A stretch of 64,000 nucleotides of DNA from Hyphomicrobiales bacterium (GTDB taxonomy: Bacteria; Pseudomonadota; Alphaproteobacteria; Rhizobiales; Rhizobiaceae), in contig UCCA01000018.1 in assembly GCA_900470805.1 (NCBI GenBank), positions 248,001-312,000 of the forward strand, written 5' to 3'. A model generated the notes under the pieces. It did no database searches. It saw only the letters and a program-made list of their open reading frames with translations, and was not told the origin of the DNA. The position numbers and the translations under genes are program-made. Positions 37,200 through 49,913 of the stretch are shown piece by piece; position 1 is the first letter of the stretch; every line of letters begins with the position of its first letter.

Positions 37200-37496
37200 T
37201 CAGGCCGCTTGAACCGGCGTGATGCCGCTTAGATCGCCTGCCGCCTGCCTCGCAACCGAGAGATCGTAGGTGCGCTGCAGATTGAGCCAGAATTCCGGGC
37301 TGTTGCCGAAGTAACGTGACAGCCGCAACGCCGTATCGGCCGTTATCCCATTCTCGCCCCGCAACACCCTTTCGATCCGCGTGCGCGGTATACCCATATC
37401 CTCGGCCGCGCGGTAGGCGGTTATCCCATATTCCTTCAGGAAATCTTCCTTCAGGATTTCGCCGGGATGGATAGGATCGACAGGAATGATCTGCAT
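37200..37496 (-). CDS. higA: HigA family antitoxin
   Basis: 98-residue DNA-binding antitoxin of the HigA/VapI group. The N-terminal IPVDPIHPGEILKEDFL is the family signature, followed by an XRE helix-turn-helix (ITAYRAAEDMGIPRTRIERV) and RYFGNSPEFWLNLQ. It should neutralise HigB and repress the operon by binding the inverted repeat at 37791. It follows higB by nine bases, the toxin-first order typical of higBA systems. Confidence 0.92.
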   Translation of the reverse strand: MQIIPVDPIHPGEILKEDFLKEYGITAYRAAEDMGIPRTRIERVLRGENGITADTALRLSRYFGNSPEFWLNLQRTYDLSVARQAAGDLSGITPVQAA

Positions 37497-37505
37497 CCGC
37501 TTCTC

Positions 37506-37787
37506 CTAATGGTAATCGCAGAATTCGACTTGGTCGGCATTTCCGTCCTTCCAGACAAAACATATCCGCCACTGATCATTGACGCGGATCGAATGTTGGC
37601 CTGCCCGGTTGCCCTTCAACGCCTCCAAGCGATTGCTTGGCGGCACGCGCAGATCATCAAGGCTTATCGCGGCGTCCAGCGCCATCAGCTTGCGGCGTGC
37701 CCGTTCAACGACATCCGCCGGAAAATGGCGTTTATCGCGTCGCAGGAACAGGCCTTCCGTCTGCTTGTTGCGAAAGCCAACGATCAT
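37506..37787 (-). CDS. higB: HigB family toxin (RelE/ParE superfamily)
   Basis: 93-residue ribosome-dependent mRNA interferase of the HigB family. The typical start MIVGFRNKQTEGLF, the central LRVPPSNRLEALKGNRAGQH and the C-terminal RVNDQWRICFVWKDGNADQV are complete, so the toxin looks functional. ATG 37787 is chosen by family alignment; a longer frame with an ATG at 37823 would read through the operator. There is no good Shine-Dalgarno because a 31-base inverted repeat ends three bases before the start codon. Expression is probably autoregulated. Confidence 0.9.
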   Translation of the reverse strand: MIVGFRNKQTEGLFLRRDKRHFPADVVERARRKLMALDAAISLDDLRVPPSNRLEALKGNRAGQHSIRVNDQWRICFVWKDGNADQVEFCDYH

Positions 37788-37790
37788 GCA

Positions 37791-37821
37791 GATATCCGTA
37801 TCGGAAAACGATACGGATATC
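37791..37821. promoter_or_regulatory. Inverted repeat at the higB translation start (operator candidate)
   Basis: Perfect 13-base arms GATATCCGTATCG and CGATACGGATATC flank a GAAAA spacer. The element covers the position of the higB ribosome binding site. It is a strong candidate for HigA binding and could also fold in the mRNA and hide the start. Confidence 0.8.
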
Positions 37822-37848
37822 AATCCTGGGTGACTGAAGCGAAATTAC

Positions 37849-38823
37849 TCACTCCGCCGCGATCAGCACCTTCTTCTCACGCGCTGCGCGCAGGCGGGCG
37901 AAGTCGTCGCCGGCGTGGTGCGAGGAGCGGGTCAGCGGGCTGGACGCCACCATCAGGAAGCCCTTGGTGTAGGCGACCGTCTCGTAGGACTTAAATTCCT
38001 CCGGCGTGACGTAGCTCATGACGGCGTGGTGCTTGCGGGTCGGCTGCAGGTATTGGCCGATCGTCAGGAAGTCGACGTCGGCGACGCGCAGGTCGTCCAT
38101 CAGCTGCAGCACTTCGTTGCGCTCCTCACCGAGGCCGACCATGATGCCCGACTTGGTGAACATCGTCGGGTCCAGTTCCTTGACGCGCTGCAGCAGGCGG
38201 ACGGAGTGGAAGTAGCGGGCGCCAGGGCGGACGGTAAGGTAGTTGCCGGGCACGGTTTCCATGTTGTGGTTGAAGACGTCGGGCTTGGCGGCAACGACGC
38301 GCTCCAGCGCACCCGGCTTCTTCAGGAAGTCGGGCGTCAGGATTTCGATCGTGGTCGATGGCGACGCGGCGCGGATTGCCCAGATCACCTTCTCGAAGTG
38401 CTCGGCGCCACCGTCTTCCAGATCGTCGCGGTCAACCGAGGTGATGACCACATGGCTGAGGCCCATCTCCTTGACGGCCTTGGCGACGCTCTCGGGCTCG
38501 GCCATGTCGAGTGCGTTCGGCTTGCCTGTCGCCACGTTGCAGAAGGCGCAGGCGCGGGTACAGATCTCGCCCATGATCATGAAGGTGGCGTGCTTCTTGT
38601 CCCAGCACTCGCCGATATTCGGGCAGCCAGCCTCCTCGCAGACGGTGACGAGCTTGTGCTCCTTCACGATCGAGCGGGTTTCGGCGTAGCCCTTGGAGGT
38701 CGGCGCCCTGACGCGGATCCAGTCCGGCTTGCGCATGACCTCCGTGTCGGGCTTATGGGCCTTCTCCGGGTGGCGCACGCGCTTATCGGCGCTGGGATTG
38801 ATCCTGTCGAGAATAGTTACCAT
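37849..38823 (-). CDS. lipA: lipoyl synthase
   Basis: 324-residue radical SAM enzyme that inserts two sulfurs into octanoyl-lipoyl domains. The auxiliary cluster ligands are Cys62, Cys67 and Cys73 ([13 protein letters not shown]) and the radical SAM CxxxCxxC is Cys88, Cys92, Cys95 (ICTRACAFC). The C-terminal RSSHHAG supplies the serine ligand of the auxiliary cluster. ATG 38823 is used; the preceding TTG is less likely. It serves the pyruvate dehydrogenase lipoyl domains encoded nearby. It lies 40 bases downstream of two small membrane protein genes. Confidence 0.96.
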   Translation of the reverse strand: MVTILDRINPSADKRVRHPEKAHKPDTEVMRKPDWIRVRAPTSKGYAETRSIVKEHKLVTVCEEAGCPNIGECWDKKHATFMIMGEICTRACAFCNVATGKPNALDMAEPESVAKAVKEMGLSHVVITSVDRDDLEDGGAEHFEKVIWAIRAASPSTTIEILTPDFLKKPGALERVVAAKPDVFNHNMETVPGNYLTVRPGARYFHSVRLLQRVKELDPTMFTKSGIMVGLGEERNEVLQLMDDLRVADVDFLTIGQYLQPTRKHHAVMSYVTPEEFKSYETVAYTKGFLMVASSPLTRSSHHAGDDFARLRAAREKKVLIAAE

Positions 38824-38863
38824 CAATAACCTGCCTTCAAACCGCCGGAAGCGGCCTCCTTCG

Positions 38864-39112
38864 TCAGCGTCTGACGAGTTTTGCCATAAATAGCAAGATG
38901 CACGAGCCGATGAAACCCGTCACCAGGTAACCCAGCCAACCGCTGGCGACATAGATGCCGGCGCGGGTGAAGATCGCATTGGCGAGCACAGCGCCGACAA
39001 TACCGATGATGATGTTCATGAAAACACCGAAGCGGATGTTCATCAGAATGCCGGCCAGCCACCCTGCCAGTCCGCCGATGATGATTGCCGCAATCCAGCC
39101 CACGCCTTCCAT
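38864..39112 (-). CDS. GlsB/YeaQ/YmgE family membrane protein
   Basis: 82-residue protein of three hydrophobic helices (about 5-25, 28-50 and 57-78) with the glycine-rich [16 protein letters not shown] and [16 protein letters not shown] of the transglycosylase-associated/YeaQ family. Function unproven; members respond to envelope, acid and osmotic stress. GGGGCAGG lies directly ahead of the ATG. It is 13 bases downstream of a paralogue on the same strand and 40 bases ahead of lipA. Confidence 0.9.
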   Translation of the reverse strand: MEGVGWIAAIIIGGLAGWLAGILMNIRFGVFMNIIIGIVGAVLANAIFTRAGIYVASGWLGYLVTGFIGSCILLFMAKLVRR

Positions 39113-39125
39113 CCTGCCCCTGCCC

Positions 39126-39380
39126 TTACGCTATCGCCCTTGCGATCAGCACCACGACTATGGCGCCGACGGTGGCGTGAATGATCTGCACCACGATGGC
39201 GCTGTCGATCCCCAGATTGATCCCCAGCGCGTTGAAGAGAAAGCCTCCGACAAACGCGCCGATGATGCCGCTGAGCAGGCACCGTATCAATCCGCCTCCA
39301 CCAACGATCAGACTGGCGAGGAACCCCGCGACCAGACCGATCAGGAGGAAGATGAGCAGTGCCTGCGTACCCATGGACAT
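39126..39380 (-). CDS. GlsB/YeaQ/YmgE family membrane protein (paralogue)
   Basis: 84-residue three-helix membrane protein related to the gene at 38864. Family features are IGLVAGFLASLIVGGGGLIR, LSGIIGAFVGGFLFNALGIN and a third C-terminal helix ending VVVLIARAIA. GGAAAT is just upstream of the start. It may be transcribed from lpdA, 76 bases upstream, or from its own promoter. Its divergence from the neighbour suggests an old duplication. Confidence 0.9.
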   Translation of the reverse strand: MSMGTQALLIFLLIGLVAGFLASLIVGGGGLIRCLLSGIIGAFVGGFLFNALGINLGIDSAIVVQIIHATVGAIVVVLIARAIA

Positions 39381-39456
39381 GATGATTTCCTTTCGCTTTT
39401 TCCAGTCCGTGATCGAACGTGGTTCAATCCGTCATAGAGAGCGGCAAAGAAAATTA

Positions 39457-40902
<1,446 letters not shown>

Positions 40903-40917
40903 GTTTTCCTGCCTTCG

Positions 40918-41505
40918 TTATCGGGCGTCGCGGGTGAGAAGCACCCACTCGTGTTTCCTGCTGCTTTCGAAAACGGAGATCGCCTGACGGCGGGCCTTTT
41001 CCGAAAATCCATTCTTCTTGTAGAGCGACAGAGTCGCTTCATTGTCACTTGCGGTGATCAGGCTGACCGGCAGCATCCCTGCCCGATCGATCTGATCTTC
41101 CAGTATCCTGCGGCCGATGCCGATGCCCCGCAGATGGCTATAGACGCCGAGCGTTGCAATGAACCAGCTGCCAACAACCATCTTCTGCAGATCGATCACC
41201 GGCTGCAAAGCCACCCGATCGACCTCCATGTTCTTCACGTCGTCGCCGAGAGCGTAACCGATGGCTGCTCCCGCCGTTTCGCCGTAGGCTTCCGCCAGCA
41301 CCGCGTGACGCCAGCTGCCGTATCCGTCATCGCGACGCAGCTTCAGCCGGCCGAGTTCCATCGGCGTGTCGCCTTCGGTTCCTGCCAGTTCTCCCAGCCA
41401 CAGCCAGGAGGCAAAGCCATGCGAGGCGATGTCGGCGAGGATCGCCAGTTCGGCCGCATCCTCCCGTGTCGCGGAACGGAGCGTCACGAAAGACGCCGCC
41501 GTCAC
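40918..41505 (-). CDS. GNAT family N-acetyltransferase
   Basis: 195-residue acetyltransferase fold. The acetyl-CoA binding motif A is visible as FIATLGVYSHLRGIGIGRRIL, followed by SLITASDNEATLSLYKKNGF, the usual C-terminal strand and helix. A moderately long insertion (about 60-120) lies before it. The substrate is unknown. The start is GTG at 41505, because it overlaps the SGNH hydrolase stop as GTGA; longer frames upstream are antisense-like extensions. It lies between pdhC/SGNH and lpdA and ends 15 bases ahead of lpdA. Confidence 0.87.
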   Translation of the reverse strand: MTAASFVTLRSATREDAAELAILADIASHGFASWLWLGELAGTEGDTPMELGRLKLRRDDGYGSWRHAVLAEAYGETAGAAIGYALGDDVKNMEVDRVALQPVIDLQKMVVGSWFIATLGVYSHLRGIGIGRRILEDQIDRAGMLPVSLITASDNEATLSLYKKNGFSEKARRQAISVFESSRKHEWVLLTRDAR

Positions 41506-42143
41506 AGGCCCAACATCATCCGCACGGTCGATTCCATGCCACGCCCGAGAGCGCGGGTATTGTCGGCATCCAGATGCACGCCATCGAGCGGCGTGGTCCT
41601 GGCGACCGAATTGCCGTCGAAGAAGCCGCAGCCGAGTTCGTCGGCGAGATCGCGGTAGAGCGTCGCCAGCTTCGTCGATTCCTCGATGCCGCCGGCGAAG
41701 GAGGCTGCAAACGGCGCGTTGGCCGTCTCGCAGAGCTTCGGCGGGGCGACGATGAGAATATCGGGCGCATCGAACTCGAACGGCCAGGCGTGATTGCGAA
41801 TCAGCCTGACCAGCCGGGCGATGCCCTGGCAGGCGGCGAAGGCCGACCCTGCCACGACAGGCTTCATGTCGTTGGTGCCGAGCAGGAGAATGACGAGATC
41901 GAGCGGCGCATGCGTCTGCAAAATAGTCGGCAGGATTCGGGCGCCATTGCGATCGCAGTCGGCGAGATGATCGTCGAATGCGGTGGTGCGACCGTTGAGG
42001 CCCTCCGCTATGATCCTGACCTCGTTGCCGAGTGCCGCCTGAAGCGCGCTCGGCCACCGATCCCGGTGGTCATGACGGCCGATGGAAGCGGCGTCATAAC
42101 CCCAGGTCAGGCTGTCACCATAGCAAAGAACGGTCTTCGTCAT
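41502..42143 (-). CDS. SGNH/GDSL hydrolase (arylesterase-like)
   Basis: 213-residue esterase. Block I is CYGDSLTWGYD with nucleophile Ser11, block II contains EGLNGRTTAFDD, block III is LLLGTNDMK and block V is PLDGVHLDADN, completing Ser-Gly-Asn-His. No signal peptide is present, so it should act in the cytoplasm. It resembles the arylesterase/lysophospholipase type found beside pyruvate dehydrogenase genes in rhizobia. It follows pdhC by 19 bases and is coupled to the acetyltransferase gene. Confidence 0.9.
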   Translation of the reverse strand: MTKTVLCYGDSLTWGYDAASIGRHDHRDRWPSALQAALGNEVRIIAEGLNGRTTAFDDHLADCDRNGARILPTILQTHAPLDLVILLLGTNDMKPVVAGSAFAACQGIARLVRLIRNHAWPFEFDAPDILIVAPPKLCETANAPFAASFAGGIEESTKLATLYRDLADELGCGFFDGNSVARTTPLDGVHLDADNTRALGRGMESTVRMMLGL

Positions 42144-42162
42144 TTCCGTCTCCGCTCTTGTC

Positions 42163-43512
42163 TCAGACGAGCATGCCCATCGGATTTTCGATGTAGCCCT
42201 TGAAGGCGTTCAGCAGTTCCGCTCCGAGCGCGCCATCGACGCAGCGATGATCGGTCGACAGCGTGACGCTCATCACGGTGGCGATGACCATTTCGCCCTT
42301 CCTGACGATGACACGCTGCTCGCCTGCGCCGACCGCGAGGATCGTTGCATGCGGCGGGTTGATGACGGCTGCGAAGTTCTTCACGCCCATCATGCCCATG
42401 TTCGAGACCGACGTCGTGCCGCCCTGGAACTCTTCCGGCTTCAGCTTGCGATCCTTGGCGCGCTTGCCGAGGTCGCGCATCTCGTTGGAGATCGCCGACA
42501 GGGTCTTTTCCTCGGCCTTGCGGATGATCGGGGTGATCAGGCCGCCGGGGATCGAGACGGCGACGCCGACATCGGCGTGCTTGTGCTTGACCATGTTGGC
42601 TTCGGTCCAGGAGACGTTGGCATCCGGCACATCGCGAAGCGCCAGCGCCATGGCCTTGATGACCATGTCGTTGACCGACAGCTTGTAGGCCGGCGCGCTG
42701 TCCTTGCGGGGCGCGGCGTCGTTGAGCTGGGCGCGCAGCGCCAGCAGCGCGTCTAGTTCGCAATCGACGGTGACGTAGAAGTGCGGCACGGTCTGCTTGG
42801 ATTCGACGAGGCGCTTGGCGATGATCTTGCGCATGCCGTCATGCGGCACGAGCTCGTAGGAGCCCGGCTCGAACAGCTTGAGAACGCTGTCGTCGAAGGC
42901 GCCCTTTGGTGCCGCGGCAGGCGCCGATGCGACGGCCTGAGGTGCTGCAGCGGGAGCTGCCTTGGCGCCACCACCCGATACGGCGGCCTCGACGTCACTC
43001 TTGACGACGCGGCCATGCGGGCCGGAACCGGCGATAGCAGACAGGTCGATACCGGCTTCCTTTGCCAGACGCCGCGCCAGCGGCGAGGAGAAGGTGCGGT
43101 TGCCCGAGGCAGCGGCAGGTGCGGCAGCCGGAGCCGGTGCAGCAGTAGCTGGTGCCGCGGCAGGCGCCGGAGCGGCTTCGGCCTTCGCTTCAGCCTTCGG
43201 TGCTTCCGCGGCAGCGGCCTTCGGAGCCGGAGCAGCGCTCGCACCGCTGGCAGCGGCAGCGACATCTTCGCCATCGACAGCCAGAACGGCGATCAGCGCG
43301 TTGACCTTGACGCCTTCGGTGCCGGCGGGAACGACGAGCTTGGCGACGACGCCTTCGTCGACTGCTTCGACCTCCATCGTCGCCTTGTCGGTTTCGATCT
43401 CGGCGATCACATCGCCAGACTTAACCGTATCGCCTTCCTTGACCAGCCACTTGGCGAGGTTGCCCTCTTCCATGGTTGGAGACAGGGCAGGCATCGTGAT
43501 GTTGATAGGCAT
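42163..43512 (-). CDS. pdhC: pyruvate dehydrogenase E2 (dihydrolipoamide acetyltransferase)
   Basis: 449-residue core of the pyruvate dehydrogenase complex. One lipoyl domain (1-80, lipoyl Lys43 in [11 protein letters not shown]) is followed by an Ala/Pro-rich linker, the E3-binding domain ([20 protein letters not shown], about 140-175), a second linker and the catalytic acetyltransferase domain (about 220-449). The active-site motif is [12 protein letters not shown] near the C-terminus. It lies 18 bases downstream of pdhB. Confidence 0.96.
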   Translation of the reverse strand: MPINITMPALSPTMEEGNLAKWLVKEGDTVKSGDVIAEIETDKATMEVEAVDEGVVAKLVVPAGTEGVKVNALIAVLAVDGEDVAAAASGASAAPAPKAAAAEAPKAEAKAEAAPAPAAAPATAAPAPAAAPAAASGNRTFSSPLARRLAKEAGIDLSAIAGSGPHGRVVKSDVEAAVSGGGAKAAPAAAPQAVASAPAAAPKGAFDDSVLKLFEPGSYELVPHDGMRKIIAKRLVESKQTVPHFYVTVDCELDALLALRAQLNDAAPRKDSAPAYKLSVNDMVIKAMALALRDVPDANVSWTEANMVKHKHADVGVAVSIPGGLITPIIRKAEEKTLSAISNEMRDLGKRAKDRKLKPEEFQGGTTSVSNMGMMGVKNFAAVINPPHATILAVGAGEQRVIVRKGEMVIATVMSVTLSTDHRCVDGALGAELLNAFKGYIENPMGMLV

Positions 43513-43530
43513 CGAAATACCCTCCCCTTG

Positions 43531-44922
<1,392 letters not shown>

Positions 44923-44940
44923 TGGGTCAACCCTCCCCGA

Positions 44941-45987
44941 TTACAGCAGAATGTCGGTGTAGAGCTCGGATGCATCCGGCTCCGGTGCGGCCTGGGCGAA
45001 GTCGGCCGAGTCTGCGACGATGTCGCGGACGTCCTTGTCGACTGCCTTCAGGTCGTCCTCGCTGGCCCAGCCCCTTTCAATGAGGCGCGCCTTGACCTGC
45101 TCGATCGGATCCTGCTCGGAGCGCATCTTCTGCACTTCTTCCTTGGAGCGATACTTCGCCGGGTCGGACATGGAGTGGCCGCGATAGCGATAGGTCAGCA
45201 TTTCCAGGATGATCGGACCCTTGCCGGAGCGGCAATGCTCGAGCGCCTCGTCGGCGGCCGCCTTGACGGCGCGAACATCCATGCCGTCCACCTGGACGCC
45301 GGGGATGCCGAAGCCGGAGCCGCGCAGCGAGTAGTTCGACTGGGCGGTGGCGCGGGCCGTGGAGGTGCCCATGGCGTAGCGGTTGTTCTCGATGATGTAG
45401 ATGATCGGGAGCTTCCACAGAGCAGCCATGTTGAAGCTCTCGTAGACCTGACCCTGGTTGGCGGCGCCGTCGCCGAAATAGGCGATCGAGACGCTGTCAT
45501 TGCCGCGGTAGCGGTTGGCGAAGGCGAGACCAGTGCCGAGCGACACCTGGGCGCCGACGATGCCGTGGCCGCCGTAGAAATGCTTCTCCTTAGAGAACAT
45601 GTGCATCGAGCCGCCCTTGCCGCGGGAATAGCCATCGATGCGGCCGGTCAGCTCGGCCATGACGCCACGGGCGCTCATGCCGGTGGCCAGCATGTGACCG
45701 TGGTCGCGATAAGCGGTGATGACCTGGTCACCTTCCTTCTGCGCCATCTGCATGCCGACGACGACAGCTTCCTGGCCGATATAGAGGTGACAGAAACCGC
45801 CGATGAATCCCATGCCGTACAACTGGCCGGCCTTCTCTTCGAAGCGGCGGATCAGAAGCATCTCCCGATAGGCCTTCAGCTCTTCATCGCGATCGAAATC
45901 GGCGACGGGGCCGCCGTTGGATGCCTTGTTTGCCGGTTTCGCGCTGGTCTTGCGGCTGGAAACGGTCGCGTTTTTTCGCGGCGCCAT
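44941..45987 (-). CDS. pdhA: pyruvate dehydrogenase E1 component subunit alpha
   Basis: 348-residue thiamine diphosphate-binding subunit that decarboxylates pyruvate. The TPP motif runs from GDGAANQGQVYESFNMA to ENN; the phosphorylation-loop-like YRYRGHSMSDPAKYR is conserved. The N-terminal 25 residues are basic and rich in Ser/Lys (APRKNATVSSRKTSAKPANK). GGGAGG stands seven bases upstream of the ATG. It is the first gene of the pdh operon, downstream of a palindrome-rich leader (45988-46133). Confidence 0.96.
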   Translation of the reverse strand: MAPRKNATVSSRKTSAKPANKASNGGPVADFDRDEELKAYREMLLIRRFEEKAGQLYGMGFIGGFCHLYIGQEAVVVGMQMAQKEGDQVITAYRDHGHMLATGMSARGVMAELTGRIDGYSRGKGGSMHMFSKEKHFYGGHGIVGAQVSLGTGLAFANRYRGNDSVSIAYFGDGAANQGQVYESFNMAALWKLPIIYIIENNRYAMGTSTARATAQSNYSLRGSGFGIPGVQVDGMDVRAVKAAADEALEHCRSGKGPIILEMLTYRYRGHSMSDPAKYRSKEEVQKMRSEQDPIEQVKARLIERGWASEDDLKAVDKDVRDIVADSADFAQAAPEPDASELYTDILL

Positions 45988-45995
45988 TCAACCCT

Positions 45996-46037
45996 CCCTA
46001 TGGGTTTGTCGGTTCTTAGGTGGTGCGCACCATAGGG
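45996..46037. promoter_or_regulatory. pdhA leader inverted repeat and shared palindrome
   Basis: CCCTATGG (45996-46003) and CCATAGGG (46030-46037) form an eight-base inverted repeat. Within it, TGGTGCGCACCA (46021-46032) is a perfect 12-bp palindrome. Read toward pdhA the sequence is TATGGTGCGCACCA, identical to 13143-13156. It lies about 34 bases ahead of the pdhA ATG. Confidence 0.6.
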
Positions 46038-46081
46038 AAGAATATTGGACACAGCAATGCCATAAATGCATGGCTCATATT

Positions 46082-46137
46082 CTGGAATAAGTACTTGATA
46101 AACAACAATTTATTCCAGTTAACCTGAAATCGGTTAA
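46082..46137. repeat. Two adjacent inverted repeats between ftsB and pdhA
   Basis: CTGGAATAA (46082-46090) and TTATTCCAG (46110-46118) form nine-base arms; directly beside them TTAACC (46119-46124) and GGTTAA (46132-46137) form six-base arms that include the ftsB stop. They may end the ftsB transcript or bind regulators of pdhA. Confidence 0.5.
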
Positions 46138-46475
46138 TTTGAATAATGATTGAAAATGACAATCTCGTCGGCGCGAGAGAAGTTCAATTGCAGACGCGCC
46201 TTCTCGTCCAGCATGTCCTTGTCCATCGAGCCGTCACTGAGCAGCGCCACCTGGTTTTCCAGATGCTCGCGCTTGTTTTTCAACACGGCCAGCTCCCGTT
46301 CGCGTGCGATGCGCTGACGCTCGAACACCTCGGTGGCACGCAGGCCATAGTCGCCGTGGATGCAATGGTAGCCGAAATAGGAGAGAAACGCGACCGCCAT
46401 CGCCGGAATGACGAAACGGCCTATCTTTTTCTTCTTATGATGCTTGGTCCACATACACGCATTCTCGAAACGCAT
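46134..46475 (-). CDS. ftsB: septum formation initiator family protein (FtsB/DivIC-like)
   Basis: About 113-residue bitopic membrane protein of the divisome. A short basic cytoplasmic N-terminus (KHHKKKKIG) is followed by one helix (FVIPAMAVAFLSYFGYH) and a coiled coil (RQRIARERELAVLKNKREHL) with a C-terminal tail. ATG 46475 has AAGGG at good spacing; ATG 46454 (MWTKHHKKKK) is an alternative closer to other rhizobial annotations as I recall them. It lies between eno and pdhA, a conserved rhizobial arrangement. Confidence 0.87.
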   Translation of the reverse strand: MRFENACMWTKHHKKKKIGRFVIPAMAVAFLSYFGYHCIHGDYGLRATEVFERQRIARERELAVLKNKREHLENQVALLSDGSMDKDMLDEKARLQLNFSRADEIVIFNHYSN

Positions 46476-46540
46476 TACCCTTGCTTGTGAGACTACCGAG
46501 CAGAGATTAACCGTCCGTTGACTATGAACACCCGGCAACA

Positions 46541-46571
46541 AAAAACCCGCGCCAGAGCCTGGCGCGGGTTC
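46541..46571 (-). terminator. Rho-independent terminator of eno
   Basis: On the minus strand ACCCGCGCCAG and CTGGCGCGGGT pair perfectly over 11 bases around GCT, then run into TTTTT. It begins about 25 bases after the eno stop. Confidence 0.92.
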
Positions 46572-46595
46572 CAAATGCTTGAAATCGGGAGGATA

Positions 46596-48023
<1,428 letters not shown>

Positions 48024-48866
48024 TCAGCCCTTGGCGATGGCGTCGAAGGCCAGAAGCTTTTCGAGAAGGCGCGGCATGTCCTTCAGATAGACCATGTTCG
48101 GTCCATCGGAAGGCGCGTTGTCGGGGTCTTCGTGCGTCTCGACGAACAGACCGGCGATGCCGACGGCGACGGCGGCGCGCGACAAGGTCTCGACGAATTC
48201 CCGCTGGCCGCCCGTCGAACCGCCCTGCCCGCCCGGCTGCTGCACAGAATGGGTCGCGTCGAACACGACTGGCGCGCCGAGGGCTTCCATGATCGGCAGC
48301 GAACGCATGTCGGAGACCAGCGTGTTGTAGCCGAAGGAGGCGCCGCGTTCGCACAGCATGATATTCGGGTTGCCGCTGGCATTGAGCTTGGCAAGTACGT
48401 TCTTCATGTCCCAGGGCGCCAGGAACTGGCCCTTCTTGACGTTGATGGCGCGGCCTGTCTTGGCGGCGGCGACCAGAAGGTCCGTCTGCCGGCTAAGGAA
48501 GGCCGGGATCTGCAGCACATCGACGACCGTCGCGACTTCGGCGCACTGCTCTTCGGTGTGAATGTCGGTCAGAACAGGGAAACCGTATTCCTTCTTCAGA
48601 TCGGCAAACACTTCCAGAGCCGTCTCGATACCGATGCCGCGCTGCGCGGAGAGCGAGGTGCGGTTGGCCTTATCGAAGGAGGACTTGTAGACGAGGCCGA
48701 TGCCAAGCTTGTCGCAGAGTTCTTTCAAAGTGCCTGCGATCATGAAGGCGTGGTCGCGGCTCTCCATCTGGCAGGGGCCTGCGATCAGCGACAGCTTGCC
48801 CGTATTCGAAAACACCACCTTGCCGGCGCCTTCGCCAACGGCCACTTCAGAATTTGTCTCGGTCAT
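48024..48866 (-). CDS. kdsA: 3-deoxy-8-phosphooctulonate synthase
   Basis: 280-residue TIM-barrel enzyme that joins phosphoenolpyruvate and arabinose 5-phosphate to Kdo 8-phosphate for lipopolysaccharide. The segment [17 protein letters not shown] places Cys32 where E. coli KdsA has Asn, so this should be a metal-dependent class II enzyme. Other conserved motifs are [11 protein letters not shown] and [14 protein letters not shown]. The start overlaps the VOC gene stop by four bases. Confidence 0.95.
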   Translation of the reverse strand: MTETNSEVAVGEGAGKVVFSNTGKLSLIAGPCQMESRDHAFMIAGTLKELCDKLGIGLVYKSSFDKANRTSLSAQRGIGIETALEVFADLKKEYGFPVLTDIHTEEQCAEVATVVDVLQIPAFLSRQTDLLVAAAKTGRAINVKKGQFLAPWDMKNVLAKLNASGNPNIMLCERGASFGYNTLVSDMRSLPIMEALGAPVVFDATHSVQQPGGQGGSTGGQREFVETLSRAAVAVGIAGLFVETHEDPDNAPSDGPNMVYLKDMPRLLEKLLAFDAIAKG

Positions 48867-49747
48867 CGTTTCTCCTCGAAGGCGAAGAGGGCGCCCTGTC
48901 CGGATGCAGCTCTCACCAGAATTCGATTGTTCTTGCGCGTGTAGGTGATCCCGTTAGCAGCCAAATGCGCTTCTGTCACGGCGAGATCGGCGACAGCAAA
49001 AACAATGGCCGCGCCACGCAAGCCGCGATCGGGGCCAGTCGTCGCCAAATCGAAATAGGCGTGCATGCCGTCGGGCGACAGCACGCTGATCCGGGCATTG
49101 CCGGCATCGAGGCTTATTCCAAGTGCGTCTTCCCTTGCCTCCGTCGCTGACGACGCACGTTTCAGGAATCCGGCAAAGGCCTTGGGGTCCGGTGCGTTCA
49201 GCACGATCTCGGTGATGCCGACGACGCCATTGGCATGGGTCTCCAGCGCCCTGCGGTCGCTCGGCAGCGGATTGATGCGCTGGCAGGTAAACAGGAAGAA
49301 ATCCGGCGCGCGCAAATCCGCGGCAAATGCCAACCGGAAGGCTGCCGTGGTCCGCGATCCGTCCGGCATCTTCATCGGCCGCTCGAACTGCAGCATCTCG
49401 CCACCACTCAACCGGCCGGCCACGAACCTGATATGATCGCGGTCCGCGTCGGCAGTGCCGAGCACGATCGCCGACAGGCCATTGTCGCCGCAGCGAAACC
49501 GAAAGGCCTGATCGCGCGCCGTAAACGCATTGCCCGCCTGCGTCGCCGCCTCGTAGGCGCCGGGACTGGCCACGCCGAGCGGCTCCAGATAGGTCTTGTC
49601 GGCAAAGAAGATGCAGGCGTTTTCGGTGCCGAACGGGTGCGCTGCGTCAGCGGCGACCGTGAAGCCGAGCTTGCCGAGCCGCTCGCGCGCCAGCCCGATG
49701 CTGGCGACCGGCAGCACAAGGTGATCCAGCGGATGGGCTTCACGCAT
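48863..49747 (-). CDS. VOC family (glyoxalase-like domain) protein
   Basis: 294-residue protein with vicinal-oxygen-chelate folds. It opens with [20 protein letters not shown], a glyoxalase-like strand with a metal-type His, and repeats beta-alpha-beta-beta-beta units to the C-terminus. The substrate is unknown; similar rhizobial genes sit beside kdsA. GGAGGAG precedes the ATG at 49747, and the stop overlaps kdsA, so the two are co-translated. It is divergent from lexA. Confidence 0.85.
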   Translation of the reverse strand: MREAHPLDHLVLPVASIGLARERLGKLGFTVAADAAHPFGTENACIFFADKTYLEPLGVASPGAYEAATQAGNAFTARDQAFRFRCGDNGLSAIVLGTADADRDHIRFVAGRLSGGEMLQFERPMKMPDGSRTTAAFRLAFAADLRAPDFFLFTCQRINPLPSDRRALETHANGVVGITEIVLNAPDPKAFAGFLKRASSATEAREDALGISLDAGNARISVLSPDGMHAYFDLATTGPDRGLRGAAIVFAVADLAVTEAHLAANGITYTRKNNRILVRAASGQGALFAFEEKR

Positions 49748-49898
49748 CGGCAACTCCTCCCGTTCGTTCGACTGTGATGTGAGCCGCATAACCAGACAAT
49801 GCAAGGGTCTTGGCAATGGTCTTGACCGTCATCCCTAGAATGAAGCGTAAAAACACGACAATTCCGAGCCAAGTTTTACGAAAATTTAGGCACTTGCG

Positions 49899-49913
49899 GA
49901 ACACATATGGAAC
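49899..49913 (+). promoter_or_regulatory. SOS (LexA) box of lexA
   Basis: GAAC at 49899-49902 and at 49910-49913 are separated by seven bases, matching the alphaproteobacterial GAAC-N7-GAAC (GTTC-N7-GTTC) LexA site. It lies 48 bases ahead of the lexA start, consistent with autorepression. Confidence 0.9.

Noticed and set aside
46119-46137. TTAACC/GGTTAA pair as a CtrA binding site upstream of pdhA
   Set aside because: The half-sites are inverted with a spacing that does not match TTAA-N7-TTAA, and the pair overlaps the ftsB stop, so a hairpin is the simpler reading.
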